Source: Nitrosomonas sp. Nm166
GTDB lineage: Bacteria > Pseudomonadota > Gammaproteobacteria > Burkholderiales > Nitrosomonadaceae
DNA: 36,777 bases
Reading direction: 5' to 3'
Assembly: GCF_900112825.1 (NCBI RefSeq)
Contig: NZ_FONE01000037.1
Location: forward strand, 1 to 36,777
The notes beneath the pieces were generated by a model, which saw only the letters and a program-made list of their open reading frames with translations, did not search any database and was not told the DNA's origin. Position 1 is the first letter of the stretch. Each line of letters begins with the position of its first letter. The position numbers and the translations under genes were made by a program. Positions 6,756-15,657 of the stretch are shown in pieces.

Positions 6756-9269
6756 TCAAGAAGCTGTTTTGGTTGCTGTATTTTTTGGTTGTTTGGTTTT
6801 TGATTTGGCTTCAGTTGTTTTCTTGGGAGCTTTCTGCTCAAACTCAAAACCTATCTTACCATCCTCATTCCTGACTAAGTAGGCTGAAAAAGGTCTGCCT
6901 TTCTTGGAAATGAATTTGGTAAGCAGATCTGTTTTTCCCGTTTCCAGCAGTTTGGTCACTTGCTCACGTTCTATGGGACGCTCGAGGATAATCTTTCCTG
7001 TTTTAAAATCACATGTTCGGTTTGCACCAACAGATTTCTCACAGACATAATGCAGGCCATGCTCATAAACCACATGATGGCATTTTGGGCATTCACCTAA
7101 AGGAGTTTGATCACTGAAATCAACTTCTTCATGATTCTCATCATGAATCCCGAAATCAAACTTCATTTCAAAGTTGTCGGTGAGTTTGATAATGGCATTA
7201 AACGATTGCCCCGTTTTGCTGCGAAACCCTTGCAGTGGACCTACCTCGCGCTGGGTGATTAAAGTTTCCATTTCTTCAACTTCAAACTGGCGTCCTGCCA
7301 GGATTTTCCAGAGGGCAAAATCGCATTTCTGGCATTGGAATTTTTTATAAGTTTCGTGCACGATGCCGCCGCATTTGGGGCAAGGTGATTTAAGGACGGC
7401 GAAATCACCGGCAATGGTTTCTCCGCGGTAAGTTTTGGCCTGCTCCACTATATGGCGCGTCATTTCGGCGATTTTTTCCATAAATGCGGTGCGTTTTAAA
7501 TGACCTTGCTCAATTTGACGTAATTGAAATTCCCAGTTACCGGTTAGCTCAGGTGATATCAATTCAGGAATCTGCAGGCCACGTAGTAATGTAATCAGTG
7601 AAAAGGCCTTGGCAGTTGGATGCAGTTCGCGTCCCACGCGCTGGAGATATTTTTCTAATACCAGGCCTTCAATAATGGCTGCGCGTGTTGCTGGTGTACC
7701 TAAACCCTTTGCACTCATGGCTGCGCGTAATTCCTCATCTTCTACCAGTTTGCCTGCTCCTTCCATTGCCGAAAGAAGTGTTGCTTCGTTAAATCTTGCC
7801 GGTGGGCGAGTCTGATGGGCAATAATTTTGATATCTTCGGTAGCGACGAGTTCTCCAGGCGTTATTGCCACGAGTGTTGTATCATCTTGCTGATCATCCA
7901 AGTTGGCAGATTTGCCATAAACCGCTTGCCAGCCTGGATTAACCATGACTTTGCCTTCAGTTCTGAAAGGCTCATTTTCAACCCGGGTGATGCGGGTAGT
8001 CACCAGAAATTCGGCAGCCGGAAAGAAAATGGCCAAGAAGCGTTTGGTAACCAGATCATGCAGCTTTGCTTCGGCTTCATTTAATTTTGCTGGATTGAGT
8101 GCAGTCGGGATAATGGCAAAGTGATCCGAGATCTTGGTGTTATTAAAAATGCGTTTGTTGGGGGTAACCCAGTTTGATGCCAAGATCTGCCGGGCAAATT
8201 TTCCATAGTTGGTATTTTCCAGGTTTTGCAAGGTATCTTTAACAGTATCGATATAATCTTCCGGCAGTGCGCGGGAGTCTGTTCGCGGATAAGTCAATAC
8301 CTTATGTTTTTCGTACAAAGCCTGCGCCAGGCCGAGTGTGACCTTGGCAGAAAAACCAAAACGACTATTGGCATCTCGTTGTAAGCTGGTCAGATCATAA
8401 AGCAACGGGCAGATTTCTTTGCTGGGTTTGCTTTCTTCGTTTACTTGACCAGGTTTTCCCTGGCATCTGTCACGAATAGCCTCGGCTTTTTGCTGCTCCC
8501 ATAATCGCTCAGGTTTTAACTCCTGATTGACTTTATCTTTGCTGAATTTTTCATCAAACCACTTGCCGATGTAGTTGCCTTTGTCGGTTGCGAATGTGGC
8601 ATGGACTTCCCAATAATCCTGAGGACGGAATTTTTTGATTTTTTCTTCACGTTCGACAAGTATCGCCAAGGTAGGTGTTTGCACCCGACCGACCGTAGTT
8701 TTATGAAATCCGCCTTCCTGGGAATTAAAAGCAGTCATGGCGCGCGTGCCATTAATCCCAACCAGCCAGTCTGATTCTGAACGGCTAACAGCAGCTTCAG
8801 CGAGTGACTGGACTTGTGAACTATCCAATAATTTGTTAAATCCTTCACGGATCGCATCGGGTGTCATGGATTGCAGCCAAAGCCGTCTGACGGGCTTTTT
8901 AGTACCTACATGACGCAGAATATAAGAAAAAATCAATTCGCCTTCACGCCCTGCATCACATGCGTTGATCAGGGTATCCACGTCTTTACGTTTGATGAGT
9001 TTACTGAGAAGCTTTAGGCGTGATGAAGTTTTTTCAATCGGACTCAAGTCAAAGTACGGGGGAATAATCGGCAAATTTGCAAAATTCCATTTCCCGCGTT
9101 TTACTTCATATTCTTCCGGAATGGCCAGTTCAAGCAAATGTCCCACCGCCGAAGAGACGATATATTGATCGCTCTCGAAGTAATCGGTTTGTTTTGCGAA
9201 ATTACCCAGTGCTCGCGCAATATCGGCTGCAACAGAAGGTTTCTCAGCAATGATCAATGACTTACTCAT
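6756..9269 (-). CDS. topB: DNA topoisomerase III (type IA)
   Basis: Type IA topoisomerases pass one strand through a transient break in the other; TopB mainly decatenates and resolves recombination or replication intermediates. The 837-aa protein has the Toprim motifs IIAEKPSVA (Glu9) and DAGREGEL (Asp105). The active site is YPRTDSR (327-333), with Tyr327 as nucleophile. The C-terminal extension of about 230 residues contains two zinc-ribbon/Topo_C repeats (CPKCGG...CQKC and CPKCHH...C...C), each followed by a FxSKxGxxFxA-type module, then a Lys-rich tail (KKTTEAKSKTKQPK). This long form is common in betaproteobacteria, where topB replaces topA beside smg-dprA. The start is ATG 9269. Confidence 0.95.
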   Translation of the reverse strand: MSKSLIIAEKPSVAADIARALGNFAKQTDYFESDQYIVSSAVGHLLELAIPEEYEVKRGKWNFANLPIIPPYFDLSPIEKTSSRLKLLSKLIKRKDVDTLINACDAGREGELIFSYILRHVGTKKPVRRLWLQSMTPDAIREGFNKLLDSSQVQSLAEAAVSRSESDWLVGINGTRAMTAFNSQEGGFHKTTVGRVQTPTLAILVEREEKIKKFRPQDYWEVHATFATDKGNYIGKWFDEKFSKDKVNQELKPERLWEQQKAEAIRDRCQGKPGQVNEESKPSKEICPLLYDLTSLQRDANSRFGFSAKVTLGLAQALYEKHKVLTYPRTDSRALPEDYIDTVKDTLQNLENTNYGKFARQILASNWVTPNKRIFNNTKISDHFAIIPTALNPAKLNEAEAKLHDLVTKRFLAIFFPAAEFLVTTRITRVENEPFRTEGKVMVNPGWQAVYGKSANLDDQQDDTTLVAITPGELVATEDIKIIAHQTRPPARFNEATLLSAMEGAGKLVEDEELRAAMSAKGLGTPATRAAIIEGLVLEKYLQRVGRELHPTAKAFSLITLLRGLQIPELISPELTGNWEFQLRQIEQGHLKRTAFMEKIAEMTRHIVEQAKTYRGETIAGDFAVLKSPCPKCGGIVHETYKKFQCQKCDFALWKILAGRQFEVEEMETLITQREVGPLQGFRSKTGQSFNAIIKLTDNFEMKFDFGIHDENHEEVDFSDQTPLGECPKCHHVVYEHGLHYVCEKSVGANRTCDFKTGKIILERPIEREQVTKLLETGKTDLLTKFISKKGRPFSAYLVRNEDGKIGFEFEQKAPKKTTEAKSKTKQPKNTATKTAS

Positions 9270-9431
9270 GAACTTCCTACGATGGAATATGCATCAATGC
9301 ATTACCAAGCATGATAATGACTGCTGAATGGACATTATGAATAAAGGTTGCAAGCATATCTGATGAGTGTTTTTAAATATATTCACTCTAACGATTGTTC
9401 GCCATGACTACCTAAAGAATACGATTTAAGC

Positions 9432-9890
9432 TTAGTGCCAATAATGAGAGTCACTGACAACCATCAATTTTGCAAGGATCGTGTCATCAGTGAGCTGGTT
9501 CTGAATCCATAGTTCTGTTAAAACGATCAATTTGATTTTTTCAAGACTGGACGATTTTTCATCCATCGTTAGCACTCGATCAATTAATAATTCTCGCTGT
9601 AACGGATTAATGATACCGGCTTGCTCTAAGAAGGTAATAAATCCTCGTCCTTCGGTATCGATTTTTTCCATTTCAAAATCCGTGTAACAGCGGAATGAAT
9701 CGTTTTCAGCGAGGCTGGCGGAATAATTACCAATATCATGTCGTTCAAGCTCTGAAAGCCAATCCAGCGTTTCGGTAATATCCTCATCCGCAAAGCCGGC
9801 CATGGCGAGTTTGCGAGTCAGCGTGGCGGAATCCGGATAGCTGCCCGAATCAAAATAGTTTTCAAATAAATAAACAAGTATATCGAACAT
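9432..9890 (-). CDS. smg: Smg family protein (DUF494)
   Basis: This 152-aa protein begins MFDILVYLFENYFDSGSYPD and contains the family stretch LSELERHDIGNYSAS and the C-terminal ELWIQNQLTDDTILAKLMVV. These are typical of Smg, a small acidic protein conserved in beta- and gammaproteobacteria next to dprA. Its biochemical role is not established. It lies between dprA (65 bases upstream) and topB, all on the minus strand, as in many relatives. Confidence 0.93.
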   Translation of the reverse strand: MFDILVYLFENYFDSGSYPDSATLTRKLAMAGFADEDITETLDWLSELERHDIGNYSASLAENDSFRCYTDFEMEKIDTEGRGFITFLEQAGIINPLQRELLIDRVLTMDEKSSSLEKIKLIVLTELWIQNQLTDDTILAKLMVVSDSHYWH

Positions 9891-9955
9891 GTGTTTTAGT
9901 AAGTTACAAGTATGTTTACAGAATCAGCAGTTTCTGGTTGACTCTCAGTCAAATA

Positions 9956-11050
9956 TTATTGAATTCTCTGATAGTATCCACCTGGCAAACTGCTAACTTG
10001 ACCATCAAGCTCAAGCGTTAATAGCATGGCTGATACTACTTCAGCCGTCAAGCCACTTCGGGCGCACAAAGTATCCATGTCAATGACGTCATAACCTAGG
10101 TGTTTGAGTAACAGTGTATTTTCAGTTACTTCTCCAATCGAGAGTTCTTCTTTCCTGGGTTTGACAATGGTTGATGGGAGACAGTTTAATTCGTCCAGAA
10201 TATCTTGAGTACTCTCTACCAATTTTGCGCCCTGTTTAATCAATGCATGACAGCCCTTTGAAAGAGGTGAATGAATAGAGCCTGGGATTGCCAAGACCTC
10301 ACGTCCCTGATCCAGAGCCTGTCGTGCTGTAATGAGTGATCCACTGCGCAATGCGGCTTCTATCACCAGGCAGCCCTGACTCATGCCGCTGATGATGCGG
10401 TTTCTGCGTGGAAAATTTCTTCCAATGGCAGGTGTGCCGAGTGGAAATTCGGAAATCAATGCCCCTTCTTTTGCTAACTTATGGGCGAGGGGATGATTTT
10501 TTGCGGGATAAACAATATCCAGGCCAGTACCGACAACAGCAATACTGCCAGCAGAGCCGCGCAAGCCGCCCTGATGAGCAGCTGTGTCGATGCCCAATGC
10601 CAGGCCACTGATGATGCAAAGCCCGGCATTACTGGCAGCCTCAGAAAAAGCTTCGGCATTGGATAAGCCTTGCGGTGTGGCATTACGGCTACCTACGACC
10701 GCCAGAGCAGGTTGCCGTAAAAGCTCCCTGCGTCCCTTGAAATAAAGTAATGGGGGTGGGTCGGCAATATTGAGTAGTTGCACCGGGTAGTCAGGATCAG
10801 CCAAAGTAATGATGGCATTGCTTGGGGCTTCTAGCCATTTAAATACCTCAGCAATTTTATTGTGATCAGCTCCTTGCCTGATACGCTGGGCGACTGGATT
10901 TTTCACCATGCGCTCGAGTGCAGTGATAGGTGCCGCAAGGATAGCCGCAGGATGACCGAAGGCGACCAGAAGCCGGCGAATTGATTCGCCGCCCAAACCA
11001 TCAATCAGGTTAAGGTTTAGCCATGATTCGATATCTGGTGCATGTTTCAT
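9956..11050 (-). CDS. dprA: DNA-processing protein DprA (Smf)
   Basis: DprA binds incoming single-stranded DNA and loads RecA during natural transformation. The 364-aa protein has the SAM-like N-terminal domain, then the Rossmann fold marked by VGSRNATPQGL, SGLALGIDTAAHQGGL, VGTGLDIVYPAKN, FPRRNRIISGMS, EAALRSGSLITARQAL and REVLAIPGSI. A C-terminal winged-helix domain ends at YYQRIQ. It starts at ATG 11050, 16 bases after the LysM gene stop, so the two are probably cotranscribed. The gene is intact, which fits a potentially transformable organism, although DprA is widespread in species not known to be competent. Confidence 0.96.
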   Translation of the reverse strand: MKHAPDIESWLNLNLIDGLGGESIRRLLVAFGHPAAILAAPITALERMVKNPVAQRIRQGADHNKIAEVFKWLEAPSNAIITLADPDYPVQLLNIADPPPLLYFKGRRELLRQPALAVVGSRNATPQGLSNAEAFSEAASNAGLCIISGLALGIDTAAHQGGLRGSAGSIAVVGTGLDIVYPAKNHPLAHKLAKEGALISEFPLGTPAIGRNFPRRNRIISGMSQGCLVIEAALRSGSLITARQALDQGREVLAIPGSIHSPLSKGCHALIKQGAKLVESTQDILDELNCLPSTIVKPRKEELSIGEVTENTLLLKHLGYDVIDMDTLCARSGLTAEVVSAMLLTLELDGQVSSLPGGYYQRIQ

Positions 11051-11066
11051 GAATGTACAGCATGGA

Positions 11067-12101
11067 TTAGGGAGTTTTTACCGCATCGAGAACTCGGATG
11101 GAATGTGTGCTTTGTACGACCAGTGCATAGGATATTTTATCAAAAACACGAAATATAAATACCAATCCGGTCCTTTCATCCGGTAATTGTACCATTTCCC
11201 CTTTGAGAGATTTGGCTTGACTTTTTCGATAAATAGCCAGTACATGTCCCATTTCCAGACCATCCAGTTTGCCTTTATTCAATGTAACAATGGCACCTCT
11301 GCCAATTTCAGTGACGCCGCCATAAACTGAAATAATTCGCCCGTGAATGGGAATCTCCGGTGCATGAGGTGCGTAATTATTAAATATGAGATCGGGCGAA
11401 GGAACCAGACGATCGCTTCTCAGAATCTCTTCTTTAGCGCGCGTTATGATTACCGTGCTTACATCAGCAAAAACATTGGCCTTGGCATTCCCCAAGTAAG
11501 TTGCCTCATAACCGAGAATTTGCCCCTTCTGGTCGGGATCTGTAAGCGCCTTGCCAGGACGGAAAATTTGCCAGGCAGTACCTTTATCTTCAGGTAAGCC
11601 GCTCACGTAAACCGTGTTGCCAGTGCTCAAAGCAACCCGGCCTTCACTGGAGCCCAGTATGTATGGCGCTTTGTCAAGGCCATCTTTTTCAATGATTAAC
11701 GGCTGGCTTAAAAAAGGCTCAATGGTGGCTGCCGGAATACTGGGAATAGCCGCAGTGACCGATTGCTCTGTGCGAATCTTGGGCGATAATTTAATTGTTT
11801 TAATGGAGCTTTTGTCTTCTGCAAGACGTAATCGAATGCCATGCAGTGATTTTTCCAGTATTACAATATCGCCGGGGTAGATTTTGTGCGGATTTTTGAC
11901 TTGCTCGCGATTTAATCCCCAAATTTCAGGCCAACGCCAGGGATCTATAAGAAATCGGGACGCGATTCCCCATAAAGTATCGCCTGGCACGACAACATGG
12001 TGATCTGGCGTATCGCTTCGCAGTATAATGCTCTCCGTTTTGGCTGCGGTAGCACAAAGCAGGCCTAGGGATAAAATCACAGCTATAATAGGTTGTTGCA
12101 T
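11067..12101 (-). CDS. Secreted LysM peptidoglycan-binding protein
   Basis: The protein is about 344 aa from ATG 12101. A signal peptide MQQPIIAVILSLGLLCATAA is followed by one LysM domain (HHVVVPGDTLWGIASRFLIDPWRWPEIWGLN ... IYPGDIVIL, recognisable by VVPGDTLWGIA and NPHKIYPGDIV). A roughly 230-residue periplasmic region follows with no motif I can name. I prefer ATG 12101 over the upstream ATG at 12137: it has GGAG about 7 bases upstream and gives a clean signal peptide. LysM proteins of this type are conserved beside dprA and divergent from def-fmt in betaproteobacteria. The role is presumably cell-wall associated; the exact function is unknown. Confidence 0.88.
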   Translation of the reverse strand: MQQPIIAVILSLGLLCATAAKTESIILRSDTPDHHVVVPGDTLWGIASRFLIDPWRWPEIWGLNREQVKNPHKIYPGDIVILEKSLHGIRLRLAEDKSSIKTIKLSPKIRTEQSVTAAIPSIPAATIEPFLSQPLIIEKDGLDKAPYILGSSEGRVALSTGNTVYVSGLPEDKGTAWQIFRPGKALTDPDQKGQILGYEATYLGNAKANVFADVSTVIITRAKEEILRSDRLVPSPDLIFNNYAPHAPEIPIHGRIISVYGGVTEIGRGAIVTLNKGKLDGLEMGHVLAIYRKSQAKSLKGEMVQLPDERTGLVFIFRVFDKISYALVVQSTHSIRVLDAVKTP

Positions 12102-12201
12102 GGATGGCTCCGCTGGCGAATTAATTGTAGAGGACATAGAATGATTGGCTAATCATACGGTCTAACTAATCATTTTATTTATTAAGCTACACATTTTTTT
12201 C
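12102..12201. promoter_or_regulatory. Divergent promoter region lysM / def
   Basis: This 100-base AT-rich spacer lies between the divergently transcribed LysM gene and def. It must carry promoters for the dprA-smg unit (minus) and the def-fmt-rsmB unit (plus). No specific operator was identified. Confidence 0.5.
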
Positions 12202-12711
12202 ATGGCTATTTTGAAAATATTACAATACCCGGATGAAAGACTGCATACGGTAGCGGCTCCCGTAGCACAAGTCACTGACGAAATTCGTTTGTTAGTAAAA
12301 GACATGGCTGACACGATGTACGCTGCGCCTGGAATAGGGCTAGCAGCAACGCAAGTGGATGTTCATAAGCGTGTTATTGTGATTGACGTTTCTGAAACGC
12401 ATGATCAGCTACTTGTTTTGATCAACCCGGAAATTATCGCCAGTAACGGTATATCTGATTATGAGGAGGGCTGCCTGTCGGTTCCAGGTATTTATGGAAA
12501 AGTGCAGCGCGCTGAATCTGTCACTGTAAGAGCCTGGAATGCTGAAGGGGAATCCTATGTTTTGGATGCCAACGGATTGCTGGCAGTATGTATTCAGCAT
12601 GAAATGGATCATTTGGCTGGAAAAGTATTTGTTGAATACTGGTCACAACTCAAGCAATCGCGTATGCTGGCGAAACTAAAGAAAAAACAGCGGAGCGCCA
12701 TACACGTGTAA
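12202..12711 (+). CDS. def: Peptide deformylase
   Basis: Def removes the formyl group from the N-terminal methionine of nascent proteins. The 169-aa enzyme has all three motifs: GIGLAATQ (residues 44-51), EGCLSVPG (89-96, metal ligand Cys91) and HEMDH (133-137, metal-binding histidines and the catalytic glutamate). It starts at ATG 12202. fmt follows after 115 bases, giving the classical def-fmt pairing in which one enzyme adds and the other removes the formyl group. Confidence 0.97.
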   Translation: MAILKILQYPDERLHTVAAPVAQVTDEIRLLVKDMADTMYAAPGIGLAATQVDVHKRVIVIDVSETHDQLLVLINPEIIASNGISDYEEGCLSVPGIYGKVQRAESVTVRAWNAEGESYVLDANGLLAVCIQHEMDHLAGKVFVEYWSQLKQSRMLAKLKKKQRSAIHV

Positions 12712-12826
12712 GTGTGCTTTTATAAGAGCTGTCTAACATAAAAAACCTGCCAGTGAATATTTTCCTTCCAGTGACATTGAATAGGATCAGAACGACGATA
12801 TAGATGAGTAAGTCGATTCGTTTAAG

Positions 12827-13783
12827 ATGAAAATTATTTTCGCTGGAACCCCTGTTTTTGCCGCTACTGCACTGGATGCATTAATCAAAGCAAAGCATGA
12901 GATCATGCTTGTGTTAACTCAACCAGACCGTCCCGCTGGTCGGGGAATGAAGCCGGGGGGCAGTGCGGTCAAGTTACTTGCCGAGCAGCACGGCCTTGCA
13001 TTATTGCAGCCGTTAACGCTTAAAACTCCCGATATACAAGCGCAGTTGCGAGCATTGAATGCAGATGTGATGGTTGTAGCGGCGTATGGGTTAATTCTAC
13101 CGCAAGCCGTATTAAATATTCCTCATCTGGGGTGTTTGAATATCCACGCCTCGCTACTGCCGCGTTGGCGTGGTGCTGCACCGATTCAGCGTGCTATTTT
13201 GGCAGGCGATCATGAGACTGGCATTACGATCATGCAGATGGATGCAGGGTTGGATACTGGCGCGGTTTTATTAACACATCGGGTGGTCATCACTCCAGAT
13301 GATACCACGCAATCATTGCACGACAAGCTAAGCCTCCTGGGGGCGCAGAGTATTGTTGAGGCGCTGGCATTATTGCAGCAGGGTAAGCTGGTTCCTGTCA
13401 TGCAGGGCGAAACGCAAGCTTGCTATGCGGCCAAAATAAAAAAAACTGAAGCAGCAATTGACTGGCACCAGAGTGCGGAGCAAGTGGATCGCGTTGTGCG
13501 AGCGTTTAACCCAACTCCAGGTGCCTATACTTATTTTCGTGATAGCGTTTTGAAAATTTGGCAAGCTAAATCGATTGCAGGGAAGACTGGCAAACCTGGT
13601 GAAATTGTCGCAGTCGATCGTGAAGGTATTACAGTGGCATGCCATTCTGGCATGCTACGGGTTGAAATGGTGCAGAAGCCCGGAGGCAAGAAATTAAATG
13701 TAATAGATTTTCTAGCTGGCAATAATGTGCAGCCGGGCGACTATTTTCTAGCAGTGGATCATTTTGCCGCACAGTATGATTAA
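12827..13783 (+). CDS. fmt: Methionyl-tRNA formyltransferase
   Basis: Fmt formylates initiator Met-tRNA with 10-formyl-THF. The 318-aa protein has the N-terminal Rossmann domain (MKIIFAGTPVFAA), the loop RPAGRG, the catalytic Asn105/His107 in NIHASLLPRWRGAAPIQ, Asp143 in DAGLDTGAVL, and a C-terminal OB-like domain. Its stop overlaps the rsmB start (ATGATTAA, 8 bases), so the two are translationally coupled. Confidence 0.97.
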   Translation: MKIIFAGTPVFAATALDALIKAKHEIMLVLTQPDRPAGRGMKPGGSAVKLLAEQHGLALLQPLTLKTPDIQAQLRALNADVMVVAAYGLILPQAVLNIPHLGCLNIHASLLPRWRGAAPIQRAILAGDHETGITIMQMDAGLDTGAVLLTHRVVITPDDTTQSLHDKLSLLGAQSIVEALALLQQGKLVPVMQGETQACYAAKIKKTEAAIDWHQSAEQVDRVVRAFNPTPGAYTYFRDSVLKIWQAKSIAGKTGKPGEIVAVDREGITVACHSGMLRVEMVQKPGGKKLNVIDFLAGNNVQPGDYFLAVDHFAAQYD

Positions 13784-15050
13784 AGCACAGCTTGTTGCCA
13801 CTTCTGTAATCGGCAAGGTACTGGCTGGAGCCAATTTAACCGGAGTGCTACAGGAGGTGTGGCGTGCTGAGCCCATGTTGTCGAAGCAGCAGAGAGGCGC
13901 CATTCAAGATTTGAGTTATGGTGTGTTGCGTTTTTATGCACAACTCGAAGCAATCCTCGGCTTTTTACTGAAAAAAACGTTGCATGATAGGTCTCTGTAT
14001 CATTTGCTACTGGTAAGTTTATATCAATTGCAATACAGTAAGGCACCTTCGCATGCAGTGGTAAACCAGGCGGTTTCAGCCTCACGTTACTTAGTGCAGG
14101 GAAAAGGAATCCAGGGGCTGGTAAATGCGATATTGCGCAGTTTTATCCGGCAGCGTGAAGATTTATTAAAAAAAGCTGCTGAAAAGGATGTTAGTAGTTA
14201 TTCGTATCCGCAATGGTGGATCGACAAGCTGCGATTGCAATATCCATGGAATTTTCAAGCGATCTTGCAAGCAGGCAATAAACGTCCTCCGATGACTTTG
14301 CGGGTTAATCAGCGGAAAATCGGCGTGGAAGATTATCGTCAGTTGCTGTCAGAGAAATCAATGCCTGCTGAATGGTTATGGTCTGGTGCGCTGCAACTGA
14401 GTCAGCCGGTAATGGTGGAGAATCTGCCAGGTTTTAATGAAGGCTTGGTGACCGTGCAAGACGCGGGAGCGCAGCTTGCGGCAACATTTTTAGATGTGCA
14501 TGATGGCATGCGGGTATTGGATGCCTGTGCTGCACCCGGAGGTAAAGGCACACATTTGCTGGAATTGGCGGATGTGTCGTTAACGCTATTAGATAATGAT
14601 TCGGCAAGGCTTGCTCAGGTGCAACAGAATCTTGAGCGCCTGAATATGACAGCAGATTTGGTATGTGGCGATGCATCGAATCCCGATATGTGGTGGGATG
14701 GTCAGCCGTTTGATCGTATTCTGGCTGATGTGCCTTGTTCTGCATCCGGTGTGGTATGCCGGCATCCAGATATTAAATGGCTGCGACGCGAGAGTGATTT
14801 GATTAAGTTTGCAACAACTCAGCAGGCAATTCTCGATGCTTTATGGAAAATTTTGAGGAAGAATGGTAAGTTGCTGTATGTAACCTGCTCAGTCTTTGCT
14901 GAGGAAAATACCATGCAAATAGAAAAATTCCTTAAACATCATCCTGATGCATGTCCATTACCGCTTTCTGGGGTAGCCATGATAGACGGGCAATTGTTAC
15001 CAGATATTCAGCATGATGGTTTCTTTTATACCTTGTTGCATAAAATTTAA
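13776..15050 (+). CDS. rsmB: 16S rRNA m5C967 methyltransferase
   Basis: RsmB methylates C967 of 16S rRNA using SAM. The protein is 424 aa from ATG 13776. It has an N-terminal NusB-like RNA-binding domain (about residues 1-140) and a C-terminal SAM domain with DACAAPGGKGTHLLEL, the motif IV cysteine in DVPCSASG (Cys321) and the catalytic cysteine in VTCSVFAEEN (Cys371), both matching family spacing. A TTG start at 13764 is possible, but ATG overlapping the fmt stop is more natural. It belongs to the def-fmt-rsmB group and is followed closely by the DUF4390/NtrYX genes. Confidence 0.96.
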   Translation: MIKAQLVATSVIGKVLAGANLTGVLQEVWRAEPMLSKQQRGAIQDLSYGVLRFYAQLEAILGFLLKKTLHDRSLYHLLLVSLYQLQYSKAPSHAVVNQAVSASRYLVQGKGIQGLVNAILRSFIRQREDLLKKAAEKDVSSYSYPQWWIDKLRLQYPWNFQAILQAGNKRPPMTLRVNQRKIGVEDYRQLLSEKSMPAEWLWSGALQLSQPVMVENLPGFNEGLVTVQDAGAQLAATFLDVHDGMRVLDACAAPGGKGTHLLELADVSLTLLDNDSARLAQVQQNLERLNMTADLVCGDASNPDMWWDGQPFDRILADVPCSASGVVCRHPDIKWLRRESDLIKFATTQQAILDALWKILRKNGKLLYVTCSVFAEENTMQIEKFLKHHPDACPLPLSGVAMIDGQLLPDIQHDGFFYTLLHKI

Positions 15051-15057
15051 TCGAAGT

Positions 15058-15657
15058 ATGTGGCGAATATGGTTGTTTTATATCAATCCAATACTTTTGC
15101 TGTTGATTCTGTCATTACCTGTCGCGATCGCACAAGCGGAGGGTATCTGGATAAAGTCTGTTACGCTGACAGCGGTTAAGCAGGATTATGAGATCAGTGT
15201 TGACTCTGAAATCGTTCTTAACGCGACGTTGGAGCAAGCGCTTGAAAAAGGTATTGTGCTGTATTTTGTGACTAAATTCAGTTTGGTTGATTCGCGCTGG
15301 TATTGGCTTAACGACGAGGTTGTGCGCGGTAAATTAAGAGTCGGGCTAAGATATTATGCGCTTACACGTCAATACCATTTGAACTACCCCTCATTTTCGC
15401 AGAGCTTTAACACATTAAAGGAAGCGTTACAGGCTTTGGGTCAATTGCATGGTTATCCATTAACCATCAAATCTGAGTTGAAACAAGATATCGACTATAT
15501 TGCCTCGTTACGCATGTGGCTTGACTTGACACGCATGCCCAAACCATTCCAGATAGAAGCGCTGGGTTCCAGTCAATGGAATCTGAGTTCGGATAAATTG
15601 GAATGGCGAATGAAGTTACCAACACCAGAGCAGCCAGTGCAAGTTAAAGGCGACTAA
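15058..15657 (+). CDS. DUF4390 exported protein
   Basis: This 199-aa protein starts at ATG 15058, seven bases after rsmB, with CGAAG as a weak RBS. An N-terminal hydrophobic signal or anchor (about residues 5-25, ending AIAQAEG) precedes a roughly 170-residue domain. The text VTLTAVKQDYEISVDSEIVLNATLEQALEKGIVLYF and LRYYALTRQYHLNY is typical of DUF4390, shown by SVDSEIVLNATLEQALEKGI and RLDLTRMPKPFQIEAL-like ends. DUF4390 genes sit between rsmB and ntrY in betaproteobacteria; no biochemical function is established. The stop overlaps the ntrY start (TAATG), implying coupling. It is likely periplasmic and possibly part of the NtrY signalling environment. Confidence 0.85.
   Translation: MWRIWLFYINPILLLLILSLPVAIAQAEGIWIKSVTLTAVKQDYEISVDSEIVLNATLEQALEKGIVLYFVTKFSLVDSRWYWLNDEVVRGKLRVGLRYYALTRQYHLNYPSFSQSFNTLKEALQALGQLHGYPLTIKSELKQDIDYIASLRMWLDLTRMPKPFQIEALGSSQWNLSSDKLEWRMKLPTPEQPVQVKGD

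Noticed and set aside
12102-12137. Earlier ATG start for the LysM protein
   Set aside because: No ribosome binding site and it would place 12 polar residues before a good signal peptide.
13764-13775. TTG start for rsmB
   Set aside because: ATG 13776 overlapping the fmt stop is a normal coupled start.
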